Positions 1 to 9,948 are shown, numbered from the stretch's first letter. The stretch is DNA of 64,000 bases from Nostoc indistinguendum CM1-VF10 (GCA_019359215.1 JAHHHS010000006.1:62001-126000); one strand, 5' to 3'. The notes: generated by a model from the letters alone, not told the origin. Numbers and translations are program-made.

Positions 1-1518
1 TCTATCTTCGGCGTTTCTCATGGCGTAGAAGGTAGAAACACCCTCTTCAAAGGAGATTAAAACGCCTTTGTTACGGGCTTCAATGTCGCCACTGAGTGGA
101 CGGTAGTCTAAGAAGCTGTGGTTCATGATGCCTTCGCCACGAGTCATCCGCATGAATTCACCCCGGAAACCAATCAAACCACGGGCGGGAATGACAAACT
201 CTAACTGGGTGCGATCGCCACTACCTGGTTGCATATCTTGCATTTCGCCTTTGCGTTGTCCCAGGCGTTCAATACAGCTACCCACGCCATCAGCAGGAAT
301 GTCTAACACCAAGAGTTCGTAAGGTTCGCAAGGTTGACCGTTGATTTCGCGGTAAATTACCTGTGGCTGAGATACCTGAAACTCGAAGCCTTCCCGACGC
401 ATGGTTTCAATTAAGATACCCAAGTGGAGTTCTCCACGACCGGAAACGAGGAATTTATCGGGAGAATCGGTTTCTTCGACACGCAAAGCAACGTTGGTTT
501 CGAGTTCGCGGAATAGGCGATCGCGTACTTGTCTTGATGTCACCAACTTGCCTTCTTGACCTGCAAAGGGCGAATCATTTACCCAGAAGGCCATTTGCAA
601 CGTTGGTTCATCCACTTTAATTAGTGGTAAAGCTTGCGGTTCATTAGGGTCAGTAATCGTTTCCCCAATATAAGCATCAGCAAAACCAGCCACCGCCACA
701 ATATAACCTGCGGTTGCTTCTTCCATCTCTACGCGCTTCAGTCCATCAAAGCCCATCAATTTGGTAATTTTACCCTTGACAATGGTGCCATTTTCTGTAA
801 CTAAAGCTGCTTGTTGTCCTGAGCGGATAGTACCGTTGTGAATTCTGCCAATGACAATCCGTCCCAGATATTCAGAATAATCTAGGGTTGTAACTTGCAA
901 TTGCAGAGGCTTATTGCTGTCGCCTACTGGTGGTGGAACGTGTTGCAGAATCGCGTTAAACAGGGGTTGCATATCTACCGATTCTGCTTCCAAGCTTTCT
1001 TTGGCGAAACCTCCCATACCGGAGGCAAACAGATAGGTAAAATCACACTGGTCTTCATCTGCTCCTAATTCCAAAAACAGATCCAAAACTTTATCAACAG
1101 CAACGTGGGGGTCAGTTTGTCCACGATCAATTTTGTTGATTACAACGATGGGGCGCAGCCCTTTTTCCAAAGCTTTTTTCAGAACAAAGCGCGTTTGGGG
1201 CATGGGGCCTTCATTGGCATCGACAATCAGCAGACATCCATCAACCATGCCGAGTACGCGTTCGACTTCACCACCAAAGTCAGCGTGTCCAGGAGTATCA
1301 ACAATATTGATTAGTGTTTCTTTGTAGCGAACCGCCGTATTTTTGGACAGGATAGTAATACCCCGTTCCCGTTCTAGGGCGTTGGAGTCCATAACGCAAT
1401 CCGGAACGTCTTCGCCTTCGCGGAAAATGCCGGATTGTTTGAGGAGTGCGTCAACCAGCGTGGTTTTGCCGTGGTCAACGTGGGCGATAATGGCGACGTT
1501 GCGAATTGGGAGCGTCAT
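1..1518 (-). CDS. typA: GTP-binding translational GTPase TypA/BipA (3' end cut by window)
   Basis: Ribosome-binding GTPase of the EF-G/LepA superfamily, linked to stress and cold adaptation and late ribosome assembly. The gene reads leftward from an ATG at 1518 and stays open to base 1, giving 506 of about 597 expected residues. Seen directly: the P-loop AHVDHGKTT near the N-terminus, switch I with ERERGITI, the G3 motif [15 protein letters not shown]4 NKIDR, then the EF-Tu-like domain 2 and the TypA-type domain with [18 protein letters not shown]. The C-terminal RNA-binding tail lies outside the window. It begins with [20 protein letters not shown], leaving no room for an N-terminal extension. 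It is preceded by a 790-base gene-free stretch that must hold its promoter. Confidence is high from motif order alone. Confidence 0.97.
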   Translation of the reverse strand, partial: MTLPIRNVAIIAHVDHGKTTLVDALLKQSGIFREGEDVPDCVMDSNALERERGITILSKNTAVRYKETLINIVDTPGHADFGGEVERVLGMVDGCLLIVDANEGPMPQTRFVLKKALEKGLRPIVVINKIDRGQTDPHVAVDKVLDLFLELGADEDQCDFTYLFASGMGGFAKESLEAESVDMQPLFNAILQHVPPPVGDSNKPLQLQVTTLDYSEYLGRIVIGRIHNGTIRSGQQAALVTENGTIVKGKITKLMGFDGLKRVEMEEATAGYIVAVAGFADAYIGETITDPNEPQALPLIKVDEPTLQMAFWVNDSPFAGQEGKLVTSRQVRDRLFRELETNVALRVEETDSPDKFLVSGRGELHLGILIETMRREGFEFQVSQPQVIYREINGQPCEPYELLVLDIPADGVGSCIERLGQRKGEMQDMQPGSGDRTQLEFVIPARGLIGFRGEFMRMTRGEGIMNHSFLDYRPLSGDIEARNKGVLISFEEGVSTFYAMRNAEDR

Positions 1519-2310
1519 AGAAACTTTTGGTGAACTCTAGAGGGTGTTTATAAGATTTACATTTGAATGCTAGGCTGTTTTAACAGAATTGGGTATGATC
1601 AGCAAATTCTGTAAAGAACCTTTAACAATTCTAGCGTAATCGTCACAATAGCGGGGAGTTTTGTAAATACCACAATGGAGATATGTGGTAATTACCGCGT
1701 TGATAGGATAAAAAAAGCTTTTGTTACAAACAGGTGTGGAGTGAAGGACGGTATCGCTTTTGAGAATTGCACCTAATTAGTTGAGATACTTTGCTTTGGT
1801 GATAAAGGCGATCGCACCCTTCCTGATATATAAAGTAACCTGATTTTACAATTGCGATCGCAATACCTTGTTTTTCCTTAAAAGTAGTTTTATTTCTCAG
1901 ATGATTAAGCTGTTACGCATTTAACTTGAACATTTACATGAAGGCTGAGGACTGATAACTGATGACTGATAACCATCAACAGTTAACAGTTAACGACCGT
2001 AAAGAGTGTTTATACAATTTAGGCGCACATCAGCTTAATATTAAGCTCGATCATGCCCCTACAATTAAGTCTTTTCTGTTTCTGGCTTTTCCTAAACTAA
2101 AAGATGGATGAGTTACATTAATTCCCTTTATATTGGCTACAGATGTTAAATTTGGAGAAAAAGCTCAACTTTTAACCGAATATCGGGTAAAATCAATCTG
2201 AATCGCATCGTTCCATAATAATTCATGTAGAGACTTTACAGTGCAACATCTCTACTGACAATTTAAGGTATATTTTATTTAAAAACCAATAAAATGACAG
2301 CGATAATAAT
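1519..2310. other. Gene-free stretch between typA and the kinase
   Basis: No ORF with recognisable content was seen. The stretch must carry the leftward typA promoter and probably the rightward kinase promoter. It includes a HIP1-like site near 1808 and a short block of heptamer repeats at 1949-1994. Confidence 0.6.
1949..1994. repeat. Short tandem heptamer repeat block (STRR type)
   Basis: Consecutive 7-base units of the CTGATAA / CTGATGA type are followed by AACAGTT units. Such degenerate heptamer runs are typical of intergenic DNA in Nostocales. The two halves (GATAAC and GTTAAC) are partly self-complementary. Confidence 0.7.
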
Positions 2311-3678
2311 ATGGTCTGCTGCCTAAATCCCAATTGCGAGAATCCCCAAAATCCTGACGGGACAAATTACTGCCTCAGTTGCGGGACACAGTTAGTATCG
2401 CTACTGAGAAATCGTTACCGCATAACCGCACCATTAGGGAGAGGAGGGTTTGCACGCACATATGTGGCAGAGGATATAGATAAGCTAAATGAACGATGTG
2501 TTGTTAAGCAACTGGTTCTCAGTGAATTTTATCTCAGTCACGGTACTAAGGCACATCAAAAAGCAACTGAATTGTTTGAGCGAGAGGCCAAACGTCTACA
2601 AGAACTAGGGGAACATCTGCAAATTCCCAATTTATATGCATATTTTAAAGAAGGTGAATATCTGTATTTAGTGCAGCAGTTTATTGAAGGTCAAAATCTG
2701 TTGCAGGAGTTAAAGCAGCACGGAGTTTTTGATGAAAGTAAAATTCGATCTTTTTTAAATGATTTATTATCTGTGCTGATAGCCATACATCAACAGGAAA
2801 TAATTCACCGAGATATTAAGCCAGAAAATATTATTCGTCGTCAGATTGATCACAAGTTAGTACTAATTGATTTTGGGGTTTCTAAGCAAAAGGCGGAAAT
2901 TTCAAACACTGCACTTGGGACAATTATTGGTTCATTAGGTTATGCACCAATTGAGCAAATGCAATTAGGTAAAGTTTTTCCTTCCAGTGATCTGTACAGT
3001 TTAGGGATAACTTGCTTTCATTTGCTAACAAATATTTCTCCTTCAAATTTCTGGCTTAAACAAGGATATAGTTGGACTTCTAGTTGGCGACAGTATTTGA
3101 TACAACCCATAAGTCAAGAATTAGAATTGATTCTGGATAAGTTACTCCAAGAAAATCATCAGCAGCGTTATCAGTCTGCACAGGCTGTATTACGAGACTT
3201 AAATAATCTACCAAAATTAAAGCAGACATTACCTGCTACATTCATTTCGCCTTCTCAATTATTAGAAGCACAACCACTTCAACAACCAACAACTCGATAT
3301 TTACCGCAATTATTTAATAGTAAATTATTTTCTGGAGCAATAATTACTAGCTCAGGTAGTTCTTTTTTAGCGATCGCACTTACCAGTTTTCTCGGAACTA
3401 CTTGGATTAGCTCTGGATTATGGTTGCTAGTTTTAGGGGGGTTAGTCTTTATTCAATCCCGTTCGATTATGGAAAAAAGTTATTTAATTGTAATTGCCAT
3501 AATAGCAAATCTACTAATTATATTGACTTTTCAAAATTTGTTATCTAATAACCTTTTACAATCTGGTATAAAGGGACTGTTACTTGTAGTATTACTAGTT
3601 ACTCTTGCAGGCCTATTGACAGTTATTCTTCTCGGAGTATGGGAAATAATAAACAAACTTACTTCTAAATATTTTTAA
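2311..3678 (+). CDS. Zinc-ribbon Ser/Thr protein kinase with C-terminal membrane helices
   Basis: Hanks-type (PknB-like) protein kinase of 455 residues. An N-terminal zinc-ribbon has cysteines at 3, 4, 9, 21 and 24. The kinase domain covers about 36-300: Gly-rich loop GRGGFA 43-48, VAIK-type lysine 66, HRDIKPEN 166-173, DFG 187-189 and an APIEQ segment in place of APE. The last 110 residues contain about four hydrophobic helices separated by short loops, so the kinase domain should be cytoplasmic and membrane tethered. A membrane-anchored substrate-binding protein begins about 70 bases downstream on the same strand, which suggests a shared transcript. The ligand and the phosphorylation targets are unknown. 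All catalytic residues are present, so it is expected to be active. Confidence 0.9.
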   Translation: MVCCLNPNCENPQNPDGTNYCLSCGTQLVSLLRNRYRITAPLGRGGFARTYVAEDIDKLNERCVVKQLVLSEFYLSHGTKAHQKATELFEREAKRLQELGEHLQIPNLYAYFKEGEYLYLVQQFIEGQNLLQELKQHGVFDESKIRSFLNDLLSVLIAIHQQEIIHRDIKPENIIRRQIDHKLVLIDFGVSKQKAEISNTALGTIIGSLGYAPIEQMQLGKVFPSSDLYSLGITCFHLLTNISPSNFWLKQGYSWTSSWRQYLIQPISQELELILDKLLQENHQQRYQSAQAVLRDLNNLPKLKQTLPATFISPSQLLEAQPLQQPTTRYLPQLFNSKLFSGAIITSSGSSFLAIALTSFLGTTWISSGLWLLVLGGLVFIQSRSIMEKSYLIVIAIIANLLIILTFQNLLSNNLLQSGIKGLLLVVLLVTLAGLLTVILLGVWEIINKLTSKYF

Positions 3679-3750
3679 ATTTTTAGTTGCGGTAAATTTT
3701 AATTAAATCTTGGTTTTTGATAAGTTATATATAATTTGGAGAATTTATTG

Positions 3751-5217
3751 ATGACAAACAAAAAAGAAAACTTGAGGCTGCTTATTTCTCTGGGGCTAGC
3801 TGGAATAATGGTAGCAGCTATTTTGTGGTTCATTAACCAACTTTCTTCTACTATCATACCATCACCTAACCCTACATCAACTTTATATTCACTACCAAAT
3901 AAGCCTTCATTCATGAATTTGGGCACAAAGATTTTGGTGAAAGTACAAGCATACCCTGAAAAAAAAGATGGAGTTAAAGCTTTTGGTGAAAACGATTTCA
4001 CTACTGCGGTGGAAAAATTTACCGCGTCTTTGAAAAATAATCCCAATGATCCGGAAACTTTAATTTATTTAAATAATGCCAAAATTGCCCAAGAGAACTC
4101 AGAAGCTCTAAAAGTTGCTATCATCGCACCAATTAACTTCGATATTAATTTAGCACAAGAAATTTTGCGTGGTGTAGCTCAAGCTCAAAATGAAGTTAAT
4201 AATCAAGGCGGAATTAATGGTAAGAAATTGCAAGTTTTGATTGCAAGCTTTGAGAATCGAAAAGATTCAGGACTACTAGATGATGAATTAGTTCAAGACA
4301 AGAGCCTTGTAGCCGCAGTGGGTGTTAGGACTAATCCAAAAATTTATAATGAGAAAGGTTTAGTGTTAGTCTTTCCTGTAGAGCGTCCAAGTCAAGCTGA
4401 AAATAGAGAAAAATCTGAGCAAACAGTAATTAGTCAGCTTAATACTCCTAAAAATAATTACTTATTTCATGTAAATCCACCATATAGCAATTTAGTAGAT
4501 ATTCATGCTAGATACATTGCTCTACAATCAAGAAATATTGCTATTTGTGGCGATGTTCCTAGCTCAACAAGTAATTCAACTTCCTCATCTAATCAGAATC
4601 TTGTAAAACAGTACACTCAAGCTATCCAAGACTATGGAAGGACAGTTATTAGCACGCCTTGTAATTTGTCAGATACAAATTTTGACTATAGAGCTTTTGT
4701 CAAGAAAGCCATAGAAGCAGAAAATGCTAGTGGCTTTTTACTAGTACCTTCAATCGACAATATACCTTTTGCCACCAAAGTAGCACAAGAGGTTGGAAAT
4801 AGAAAACTACTCTTTGCTTCTGAAATTATGTACAGTCCAAAAACTTTAAACAATGGCAAGGATCTGGAAGGAATGGTACTACCTGTGTATTGGCATCGTG
4901 ATGCTAATAAAGATAACCCATTTGCAAAAACATTTGCCAAAGATGCCTCCAAGCTTTGGAAGGGTGACGTAAATCAAAGAACAGCAGGAGCTTATGATGC
5001 AATGCAAGTAATTATCGCTGGCTTGAAACAAGACAACACCCGCGAGAGATTACAAAAAGTACTGTCTAATCCTAATTTTTCAACTTCTGGAGTTACAGGA
5101 ACGATTAAGTTTTCGCCTTCAGGTGAGCGCCAAGGAGAAGCTTTACTAGTCAAAATTGAGCGTTGTGAGGGTTGTTCTAACACTGGCTACCATTTTACCC
5201 TCTTGAATAAGAATTAA
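3751..5217 (+). CDS. Membrane-anchored ABC-type substrate-binding protein (branched-chain amino acid type) with TPR-like linker
   Basis: Protein of 488 residues from the ATG at 3751, which has GGAGAA about 10 bases upstream; a TTG at 3736 in the same frame would add five residues but lacks a ribosome site. One N-terminal membrane helix (about 12-32) is followed by a Ser/Pro-rich spacer, a TPR-like helix pair (about 75-115, GVKAFGENDFTTAVEKF) and a type-I periplasmic-binding fold (Peripla_BP_6/LivK-like, about 120-480, starting KVAIIAPINFDINLAQEILRG). No transporter permease or ATPase lies nearby. With a kinase just upstream and no ABC partner, a sensory rather than transport role is inferred: ligand binding outside the membrane could inform the kinase. 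The ligand is not predictable. Confidence 0.8.
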   Translation: MTNKKENLRLLISLGLAGIMVAAILWFINQLSSTIIPSPNPTSTLYSLPNKPSFMNLGTKILVKVQAYPEKKDGVKAFGENDFTTAVEKFTASLKNNPNDPETLIYLNNAKIAQENSEALKVAIIAPINFDINLAQEILRGVAQAQNEVNNQGGINGKKLQVLIASFENRKDSGLLDDELVQDKSLVAAVGVRTNPKIYNEKGLVLVFPVERPSQAENREKSEQTVISQLNTPKNNYLFHVNPPYSNLVDIHARYIALQSRNIAICGDVPSSTSNSTSSSNQNLVKQYTQAIQDYGRTVISTPCNLSDTNFDYRAFVKKAIEAENASGFLLVPSIDNIPFATKVAQEVGNRKLLFASEIMYSPKTLNNGKDLEGMVLPVYWHRDANKDNPFAKTFAKDASKLWKGDVNQRTAGAYDAMQVIIAGLKQDNTRERLQKVLSNPNFSTSGVTGTIKFSPSGERQGEALLVKIERCEGCSNTGYHFTLLNKN

Positions 5218-5497
5218 TTTTTTGAGATTGATTGTCATCCCAAAGACATACTTTTTTGCAGAGGGGTAATCTATTCAAGTTGAAGGTAATGCTGAATAGG
5301 TTGCCCTGATTACTAACTATGAATAAATAAAAGCGATCGCTCTCATTCATCTTTATATTTTCACAAAGCCAAACTTGATGTTTTTCTACCCTGAGTTGTG
5401 AACCAATCGCTCAAAAGAAAGATGAAATACCCCAAATGTCTATGTCAATCTTATATCAAGTAATAATTATGAACACTTTGCCGAAGGAGAACTACGG

Positions 5498-6550
5498 ATG
5501 GTAGCTACTTTAGATGATACGAAACGCAATGCTATTGCTATAAAATTGGCAAGTCTTAAAGCACTCCAACAGTTGGTTATCGAAAATGAGCAATCGCTTT
5601 TGAGCCAAGGACTTGATGCTGAGATTGCTGATCGTATCCGGAACTTCCTCAATGATGACGAGAAAAATCTTGGCGTTCTGGAAACTGTAATTGGTCAGTA
5701 CGGCATTCAGGCTGAACCCAAAAAAAATGTTACCGAATTCATTGAGAAAGCTCGTGAATTGTTCAAGGGTTCTGAGTTAAGCCTGTATGAAAAAGTATCT
5801 CAGCATGAATTGCTGAAACATCAACTCGTAATGAGTGGCTTGATAGTTCACAAGGCTGCTCAAAAAGTTGGTGCTGACGTTTTGTTAGCGATCGGGCCTT
5901 TGAATACCATTAACTTTGAGAACCGCGCTCACCAAGAACAACTCAAAGGTGTTTTGGAAATTCTGGGTGTCCGTGAACTCACTGGACAAGATGCAGATCA
6001 AGGAATTTGGGCACGTGTTCAAGACGCTATGGCCGCAGTCAGTGGTGTGGTAGGTAGTGCTGTTACCCAAACCAGTGACAAAAGCGATCTGAATATCCAG
6101 GATGTCATCCGCCTCGATCACAACAAGGTAAATACTTTATTTACCGAACTCCTGCAAAGCGACAATCCACAGAAAATCCAAGAGTACTTTGGTCAAATTT
6201 ACAAGGATCTAAGCGCTCACGCTGAAGCAGAAGAAGAAGTAGTTTATCCAAGAGTACGTCCTTTCTACGGTCAAGATAACACCCAAGAATTGTTTGACGA
6301 ACAAGCTGAAATGAAGCGGGTGTTAGAGCAAATCAAGGCTGTCAATCCTTCTTCACCCGAATTCAAAGATCAAATTAGACAGCTTATGGAAGCTGTTGGC
6401 GACCACATTCGTCAAGAAGAAAGCACAATGTTTGCTGCCATTCGCAACAACTTGAGTACTGAGCAAACCGAGCAACTGGCTACTGAATTCAAAGCCGCTA
6501 AGACCCGAATTCAAGAGAAATTGGGCGTTGTTAGCGAATCCAATGCCTAA
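5498..6550 (+). CDS. Ferritin-like/hemerythrin (HHE) two-domain protein
   Basis: All-helical protein of 350 residues starting at ATG 5498 with AAGGAG 13 bases upstream. The C-terminal part (about 205-335) is a hemerythrin HHE domain: LDHNKV, SAHAEAEEEVVYP and GDHIRQEE supply the His/Glu ligands for a di-iron site that may bind oxygen, NO or iron. The N-terminal part (about 1-165) is a separate helical bundle with Glu/His placements (DDEKNLGVLE, SQHELLKHQ) that resembles ferritin-like proteins; that part is inferred. It stands alone in its transcription unit and is closed by a hairpin terminator shared with the opposing amidohydrolase gene. A role in iron or oxidative-stress handling is plausible but unproven. 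Confidence 0.85.
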   Translation: MVATLDDTKRNAIAIKLASLKALQQLVIENEQSLLSQGLDAEIADRIRNFLNDDEKNLGVLETVIGQYGIQAEPKKNVTEFIEKARELFKGSELSLYEKVSQHELLKHQLVMSGLIVHKAAQKVGADVLLAIGPLNTINFENRAHQEQLKGVLEILGVRELTGQDADQGIWARVQDAMAAVSGVVGSAVTQTSDKSDLNIQDVIRLDHNKVNTLFTELLQSDNPQKIQEYFGQIYKDLSAHAEAEEEVVYPRVRPFYGQDNTQELFDEQAEMKRVLEQIKAVNPSSPEFKDQIRQLMEAVGDHIRQEESTMFAAIRNNLSTEQTEQLATEFKAAKTRIQEKLGVVSESNA

Positions 6551-6598
6551 GATGCTTTCGAGCTTTCTATAATCTGCTAACAAAGGTTAGTTAAGCAA

Positions 6599-6634
6599 AA
6601 ACTCCTAGCACATCAATGCTGGGAGTTTTTGTTT
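6599..6634. terminator. Rho-independent terminator after the hemerythrin gene
   Basis: The stem AACTCCtAGCA / TGCTgGGAGTT with a six-base loop is followed by TTTTTGTTTG. It lies between convergent genes and could also serve the minus-strand amidohydrolase. Confidence 0.85.
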
Positions 6635-6636
6635 GT

Positions 6637-7821
6637 TTAAAAATTTTGCTGACAGTATTTATAAGCGGCATAAGCCATAGTTACAACCCCGGTGATAATG
6701 GCAGATTCATCGACTTCAAATTGGGGATGGTGTAATGGGTAGTTAATGATTCTTTCTTTGTAGCCTACGCCCAAGCGAAACATGGAACCAGGGACGTGTT
6801 CCAAATACATAGAAAAATCTTCAGCACCAAGGGAGGGCTCGGGTAAAACTTGAACGCGATCGCTACTCCAAGCTTCTTCTGCGGCTGATTGCAATAATTG
6901 CGTCAAAACGTAATCATTTTGAACGCTGGGTACGCCCTGGCGATAATTGACTTGATACTTTGCCCCGTAAGTATGGCAGACATTAGATACAATATTTTCA
7001 ATCCAGTTCGGGAGATGGGCACGGGTTTCGGGATGGAGCGATCGCACGGTTCCCAATAATTGCACTTTATCAGCAATCACATTTGGCGCTCTGCCACCGT
7101 TAATTTTCCCTATGCTCAATACTACAGGACGCAAAGGATTCTGCGTCCGGCTGATGGCTTGTTGCATTGCAGTAATCACTTGGGAAGCAATCCAAATCGC
7201 ATCAATCGCCTCATGGGGACGCGCCCCGTGCCCAGATTCTCCCATAATCAGAATCTCTAAATCATCAGCAGCGGCTGTCAAAGCCCCGTAACGCACCCCA
7301 ATAGATCCTGCGGGGATAGAAGGGAAAACATGAACCCCTAACACAGCCGAGACGTTTTCCATCGCCCCATCTTTCATCATCCAGCTTGCGCCTTGAGCAA
7401 TTTCCTCGGCTGGCTGAAATAAAAACCGCACTTTTCCACCCAACTCTTCTGCCACTTGGGACAGAACCATCGCTGTTCCTAACCCCACGGTGGTATGGAC
7501 ATCATGACCACAAGCGTGCATAATCCCCTCTGCACGAGAGGCATATTCCAAATTAGTGCCCTCTTGAATTGGCAAGGCATCCATATCTGTGCGAATTGCC
7601 AATAAACGCTCATTTTGGCCCGTGCCTTGCAATTCCCCAATTACGCCCGTTTTGCCAACTCCTTCTTGTACGTGCAGACCACTGGAAGATAAAACACCAG
7701 CCACGAAAGCTGCTGTTTGGTACTCCTGACCGCTTAGTTCTGGGTGAGAGTGAATGTGGCGACGAATTTCAATTAAGCGGGGTGCTAGTTTTGTTGCTAA
7801 GTCTTTAATCCGGGTAAGCAT
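6637..7821 (-). CDS. M20D-family amidohydrolase (N-acyl-amino acid/IAA-amino acid hydrolase-like)
   Basis: Metal-dependent carboxypeptidase/amidase of 394 residues, the usual length for the M20D family. Visible motifs are the metal-binding MHACGHDVHT (Cys104, His106), FQPAEE near 137, the lid-domain GESGHGARPHEAIDAI near 195, and SLGAEDFSMYL near the C-terminus. It should cleave amide bonds of N-acyl amino acids or hippurate-like substrates in the cytoplasm; which substrate cannot be read from the sequence. The start ATG at 7821 is preceded by AGGG about 15 bases upstream. It is convergent with the hemerythrin gene and appears monocistronic. Confidence 0.92.
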   Translation of the reverse strand: MLTRIKDLATKLAPRLIEIRRHIHSHPELSGQEYQTAAFVAGVLSSSGLHVQEGVGKTGVIGELQGTGQNERLLAIRTDMDALPIQEGTNLEYASRAEGIMHACGHDVHTTVGLGTAMVLSQVAEELGGKVRFLFQPAEEIAQGASWMMKDGAMENVSAVLGVHVFPSIPAGSIGVRYGALTAAADDLEILIMGESGHGARPHEAIDAIWIASQVITAMQQAISRTQNPLRPVVLSIGKINGGRAPNVIADKVQLLGTVRSLHPETRAHLPNWIENIVSNVCHTYGAKYQVNYRQGVPSVQNDYVLTQLLQSAAEEAWSSDRVQVLPEPSLGAEDFSMYLEHVPGSMFRLGVGYKERIINYPLHHPQFEVDESAIITGVVTMAYAAYKYCQQNF

Positions 7822-8002
7822 CGATTCAATTAATCCCTAGGCTTTTTTCCCATGATAAAGAACTGTTAACAAACAAAATGCTCTTTGCCAATAAGGATAG
7901 GTCAAGGAAGAGGTAGGGAGAGCAGGGAGGCAGGGGAAGAAAAACTATTAATTATTGATCCATGCCCCACGCCCCATGCCCTATACCCTAATTCAAACCT
8001 GG

Positions 8003-8566
8003 TTATTTTGTATAGCAGATTGTGCCTAGAGTGTTTTCGGGTTGAAACTCGTTACATTCTCTGGGATTTTGACGCTCTAATGACCAGTCATAAGGCTTGT
8101 CAGAGGTGACGACACCATTAGCCTGAGTTGTTAGCCGGAAGTTAGCCCCCCGAAAATTGGTAAACTGCAATTTCGCATCTTTTAAGTTTGCTGCTTCCAA
8201 ATTAGCGCTGATGAAACCCGCATAAGACAAATCGGCATTTTCCAGAGATGCTGATTTCAAATTTGCACCTGTTAAGGAAGCACCACTGAGATTGACCGAA
8301 TTTAAAACCGCACCTTCTAAATTTGCACCAGTAAGATCGGCATTCGTAAGATTAGCTTGAGATAATGTAGCACCACTCAAGTCAGCACCTCGCAAATTTA
8401 CTCCAGTTAGATTCAGTTGAGTTAGGTCAGCACCACTCAAATTACACCGGGGACAGGCATTTGTTGCCTTCAACTGATCCAAATCTAGCTGATTTAATCC
8501 AAGGGCTTGCTCTGCAAACCCGAAACAAGCTAACAGTGCGACGGTAGCGACAATCTTGAGTTTCAT
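8003..8566 (-). CDS. Exported pentapeptide-repeat protein
   Basis: The ATG at 8566 gives 187 residues beginning with a signal peptide (MKLKIVATVALLACFGFAEQALG); an in-frame upstream start at 8620 would bury that signal behind 18 residues. The body carries about 20 A(D/N)LXX pentapeptides (for example GADLSGATL, TNADLTGANL), expected to form a right-handed quadrilateral beta-helix. Two cysteines before the repeats (CPRC) and one pair near the C-terminus (CNEF, ICYTK) may form disulfides after export. Function is unknown; periplasmic or thylakoid-lumen location is inferred from the signal peptide. Confidence 0.85.
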   Translation of the reverse strand: MKLKIVATVALLACFGFAEQALGLNQLDLDQLKATNACPRCNLSGADLTQLNLTGVNLRGADLSGATLSQANLTNADLTGANLEGAVLNSVNLSGASLTGANLKSASLENADLSYAGFISANLEAANLKDAKLQFTNFRGANFRLTTQANGVVTSDKPYDWSLERQNPRECNEFQPENTLGTICYTK

Positions 8567-8687
8567 ATTTTTTACAGATATCCACAAAAATGGTAGGTGA
8601 CGCATATTGCGTACTGCCATACTTACATATACCGCCTCTCTAAGGAAGAACAGGGATGAAGCATTGATTAAGAAGCTGTAAAAATAC

Positions 8688-8832
8688 TATAAATTCTAAT
8701 GGTAAGACTACCCAAACTGAAATCTAGGCTATAGAATCGAGTCGTAAGGAACTATACCGAATCTCTTATAGACTACCATATATGTGATCCCCCTAGCTCG
8801 ATGAAAAACACGACTAGGGGGATCTTGTTTTT
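8688..8832 (+). ncRNA. Candidate small RNA ending in a strong terminator
   Basis: A -10-like TATAAA at 8688-8693 lies about 95 bases before a perfect hairpin terminator that belongs to no gene: the pentapeptide gene reads away and the next rightward gene starts 400 bases later. A transcript from about 8700 to 8832 would be about 130 nt and would contain no obvious ORF. A -35 element is not clear. This is an inference from promoter-plus-terminator spacing; family membership is not recognised. Confidence 0.4.
8786..8830 (+). terminator. Orphan rho-independent terminator
   Basis: Perfect 11-base stem GATCCCCCTAG / CTAGGGGGATC with a 17-base loop, followed by TTGTTTTT. It is one of the strongest terminators in the window and has no upstream coding gene on its strand. 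Confidence 0.88.
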
Positions 8833-9228
8833 GCTCAAGGTCATCTCCAGATCGTTTACCAAGTTTGAAGGGTGCGGTTTCAATATTGATGCGTTACTGT
8901 TGACCACAGATGGCAGCTAATGCAAGGCTATAAGAGTAGATTAGACTATCAGATACCGCTCATGGCAGCGTACCCATTTATTGAAGCTACTCCAGAATCA
9001 CTACCATTGCCCTATTATTTTATCTCAGAAAATTAATTAATTTTGTTATTTAAAAATTAGCTGACGGACAGTAAATAAGGCTGAATAAAGGTTTAATTTT
9101 TAATTTGGCTTGGTTATTTGTACAAAAATTATTAATTTACCTGAAAAAGCTTAAACAAGATGCCAGCATTTCAGAAATTTGATTGCTATATTAGATTAAA
9201 TAACTATTCTGGCAAGGATTGAAAAGCT
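8833..9228. other. AT-rich gene-free stretch
   Basis: No ORF, repeat or RNA gene recognised. It probably holds the promoter of the downstream GTG-initiated membrane protein gene; an AAGGA ribosome site lies at about 9213. Confidence 0.5.
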
Positions 9229-9948
9229 GTGAGGGATGATTTACAAGGCTTGGAGATTAGTCAGTATGAACTACAAAACCTGACTAGTTTACCTGTCAAT
9301 AATCAACTTTTAATCATTACAAATCCTCTAAAAAAATTAGCAAAGCTATACATCCAAAAACTTAAAAGTTCTGAAGGCGCAACTGTAATTTTTATTGGAT
9401 TTGCTACATTTGTTTTTGGTTATCTTTTATTTGATATACTTATAAAATTATTTGTAGCATGGATAATAATCCCATCCTGGGTATTATTAATTATCTTAGG
9501 GCTGTGGGTTAGCGGTTTGACACAGATTATTTTATATTTAGTATGGAAAAGCAAAAGCAAAATTGTCAAACTTAATATGACAAATTCTCTGCAAATCCTG
9601 TTAAGCGATGTTGAAAGATATAATACTGTTATTAGAGCTATTGATATCAATGATCAGATAGAAGAAGCTGGTAATCCAGAAGTGCTTATAAAGGAAAGAG
9701 CGAGTGTGATCGAAGCGTTAAAACTCACTAAATCGGATTTAGTTCGCGCTTTGAAAACAGAAAGAATTTTGAGAGAGAATAAGAGCTTTATCCTCAGTAA
9801 TACAGAGCTATTTGTCAACAATTTAGCAACTTTAACAGCCATGCAAGTAAATGAACAGGCTACTGAGCATGGAAGATTACTCAATGAAGCATTACAGATT
9901 GCATTAGATGTGCAACACGAAATGAAAAGATTACAGACTCAGCGTTAA
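9229..9948 (+). CDS. Hypothetical two-helix membrane protein with coiled-coil tail
   Basis: Not recognised. It starts with GTG at 9229 (AAGGA about 12 bases upstream) and has 239 residues. Residues about 52-72 and 76-106 are hydrophobic and form a membrane hairpin; the preceding 50 residues and the following 130 are charged. The C-terminal part is helical and rich in Leu, Glu and Lys, compatible with a coiled coil, and ends in a basic stretch. Both termini should be on the same, probably cytoplasmic, side. No cysteine clusters or catalytic motifs are visible. Flanked by long intergenic regions, so probably a single-gene unit. Confidence 0.65.
   Translation: MRDDLQGLEISQYELQNLTSLPVNNQLLIITNPLKKLAKLYIQKLKSSEGATVIFIGFATFVFGYLLFDILIKLFVAWIIIPSWVLLIILGLWVSGLTQIILYLVWKSKSKIVKLNMTNSLQILLSDVERYNTVIRAIDINDQIEEAGNPEVLIKERASVIEALKLTKSDLVRALKTERILRENKSFILSNTELFVNNLATLTAMQVNEQATEHGRLLNEALQIALDVQHEMKRLQTQR

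Noticed and set aside
125..1540. Plus-strand ORFs at the left edge
   Set aside because: All are shadows of typA, whose minus-strand frame is continuous from 1518 to base 1.
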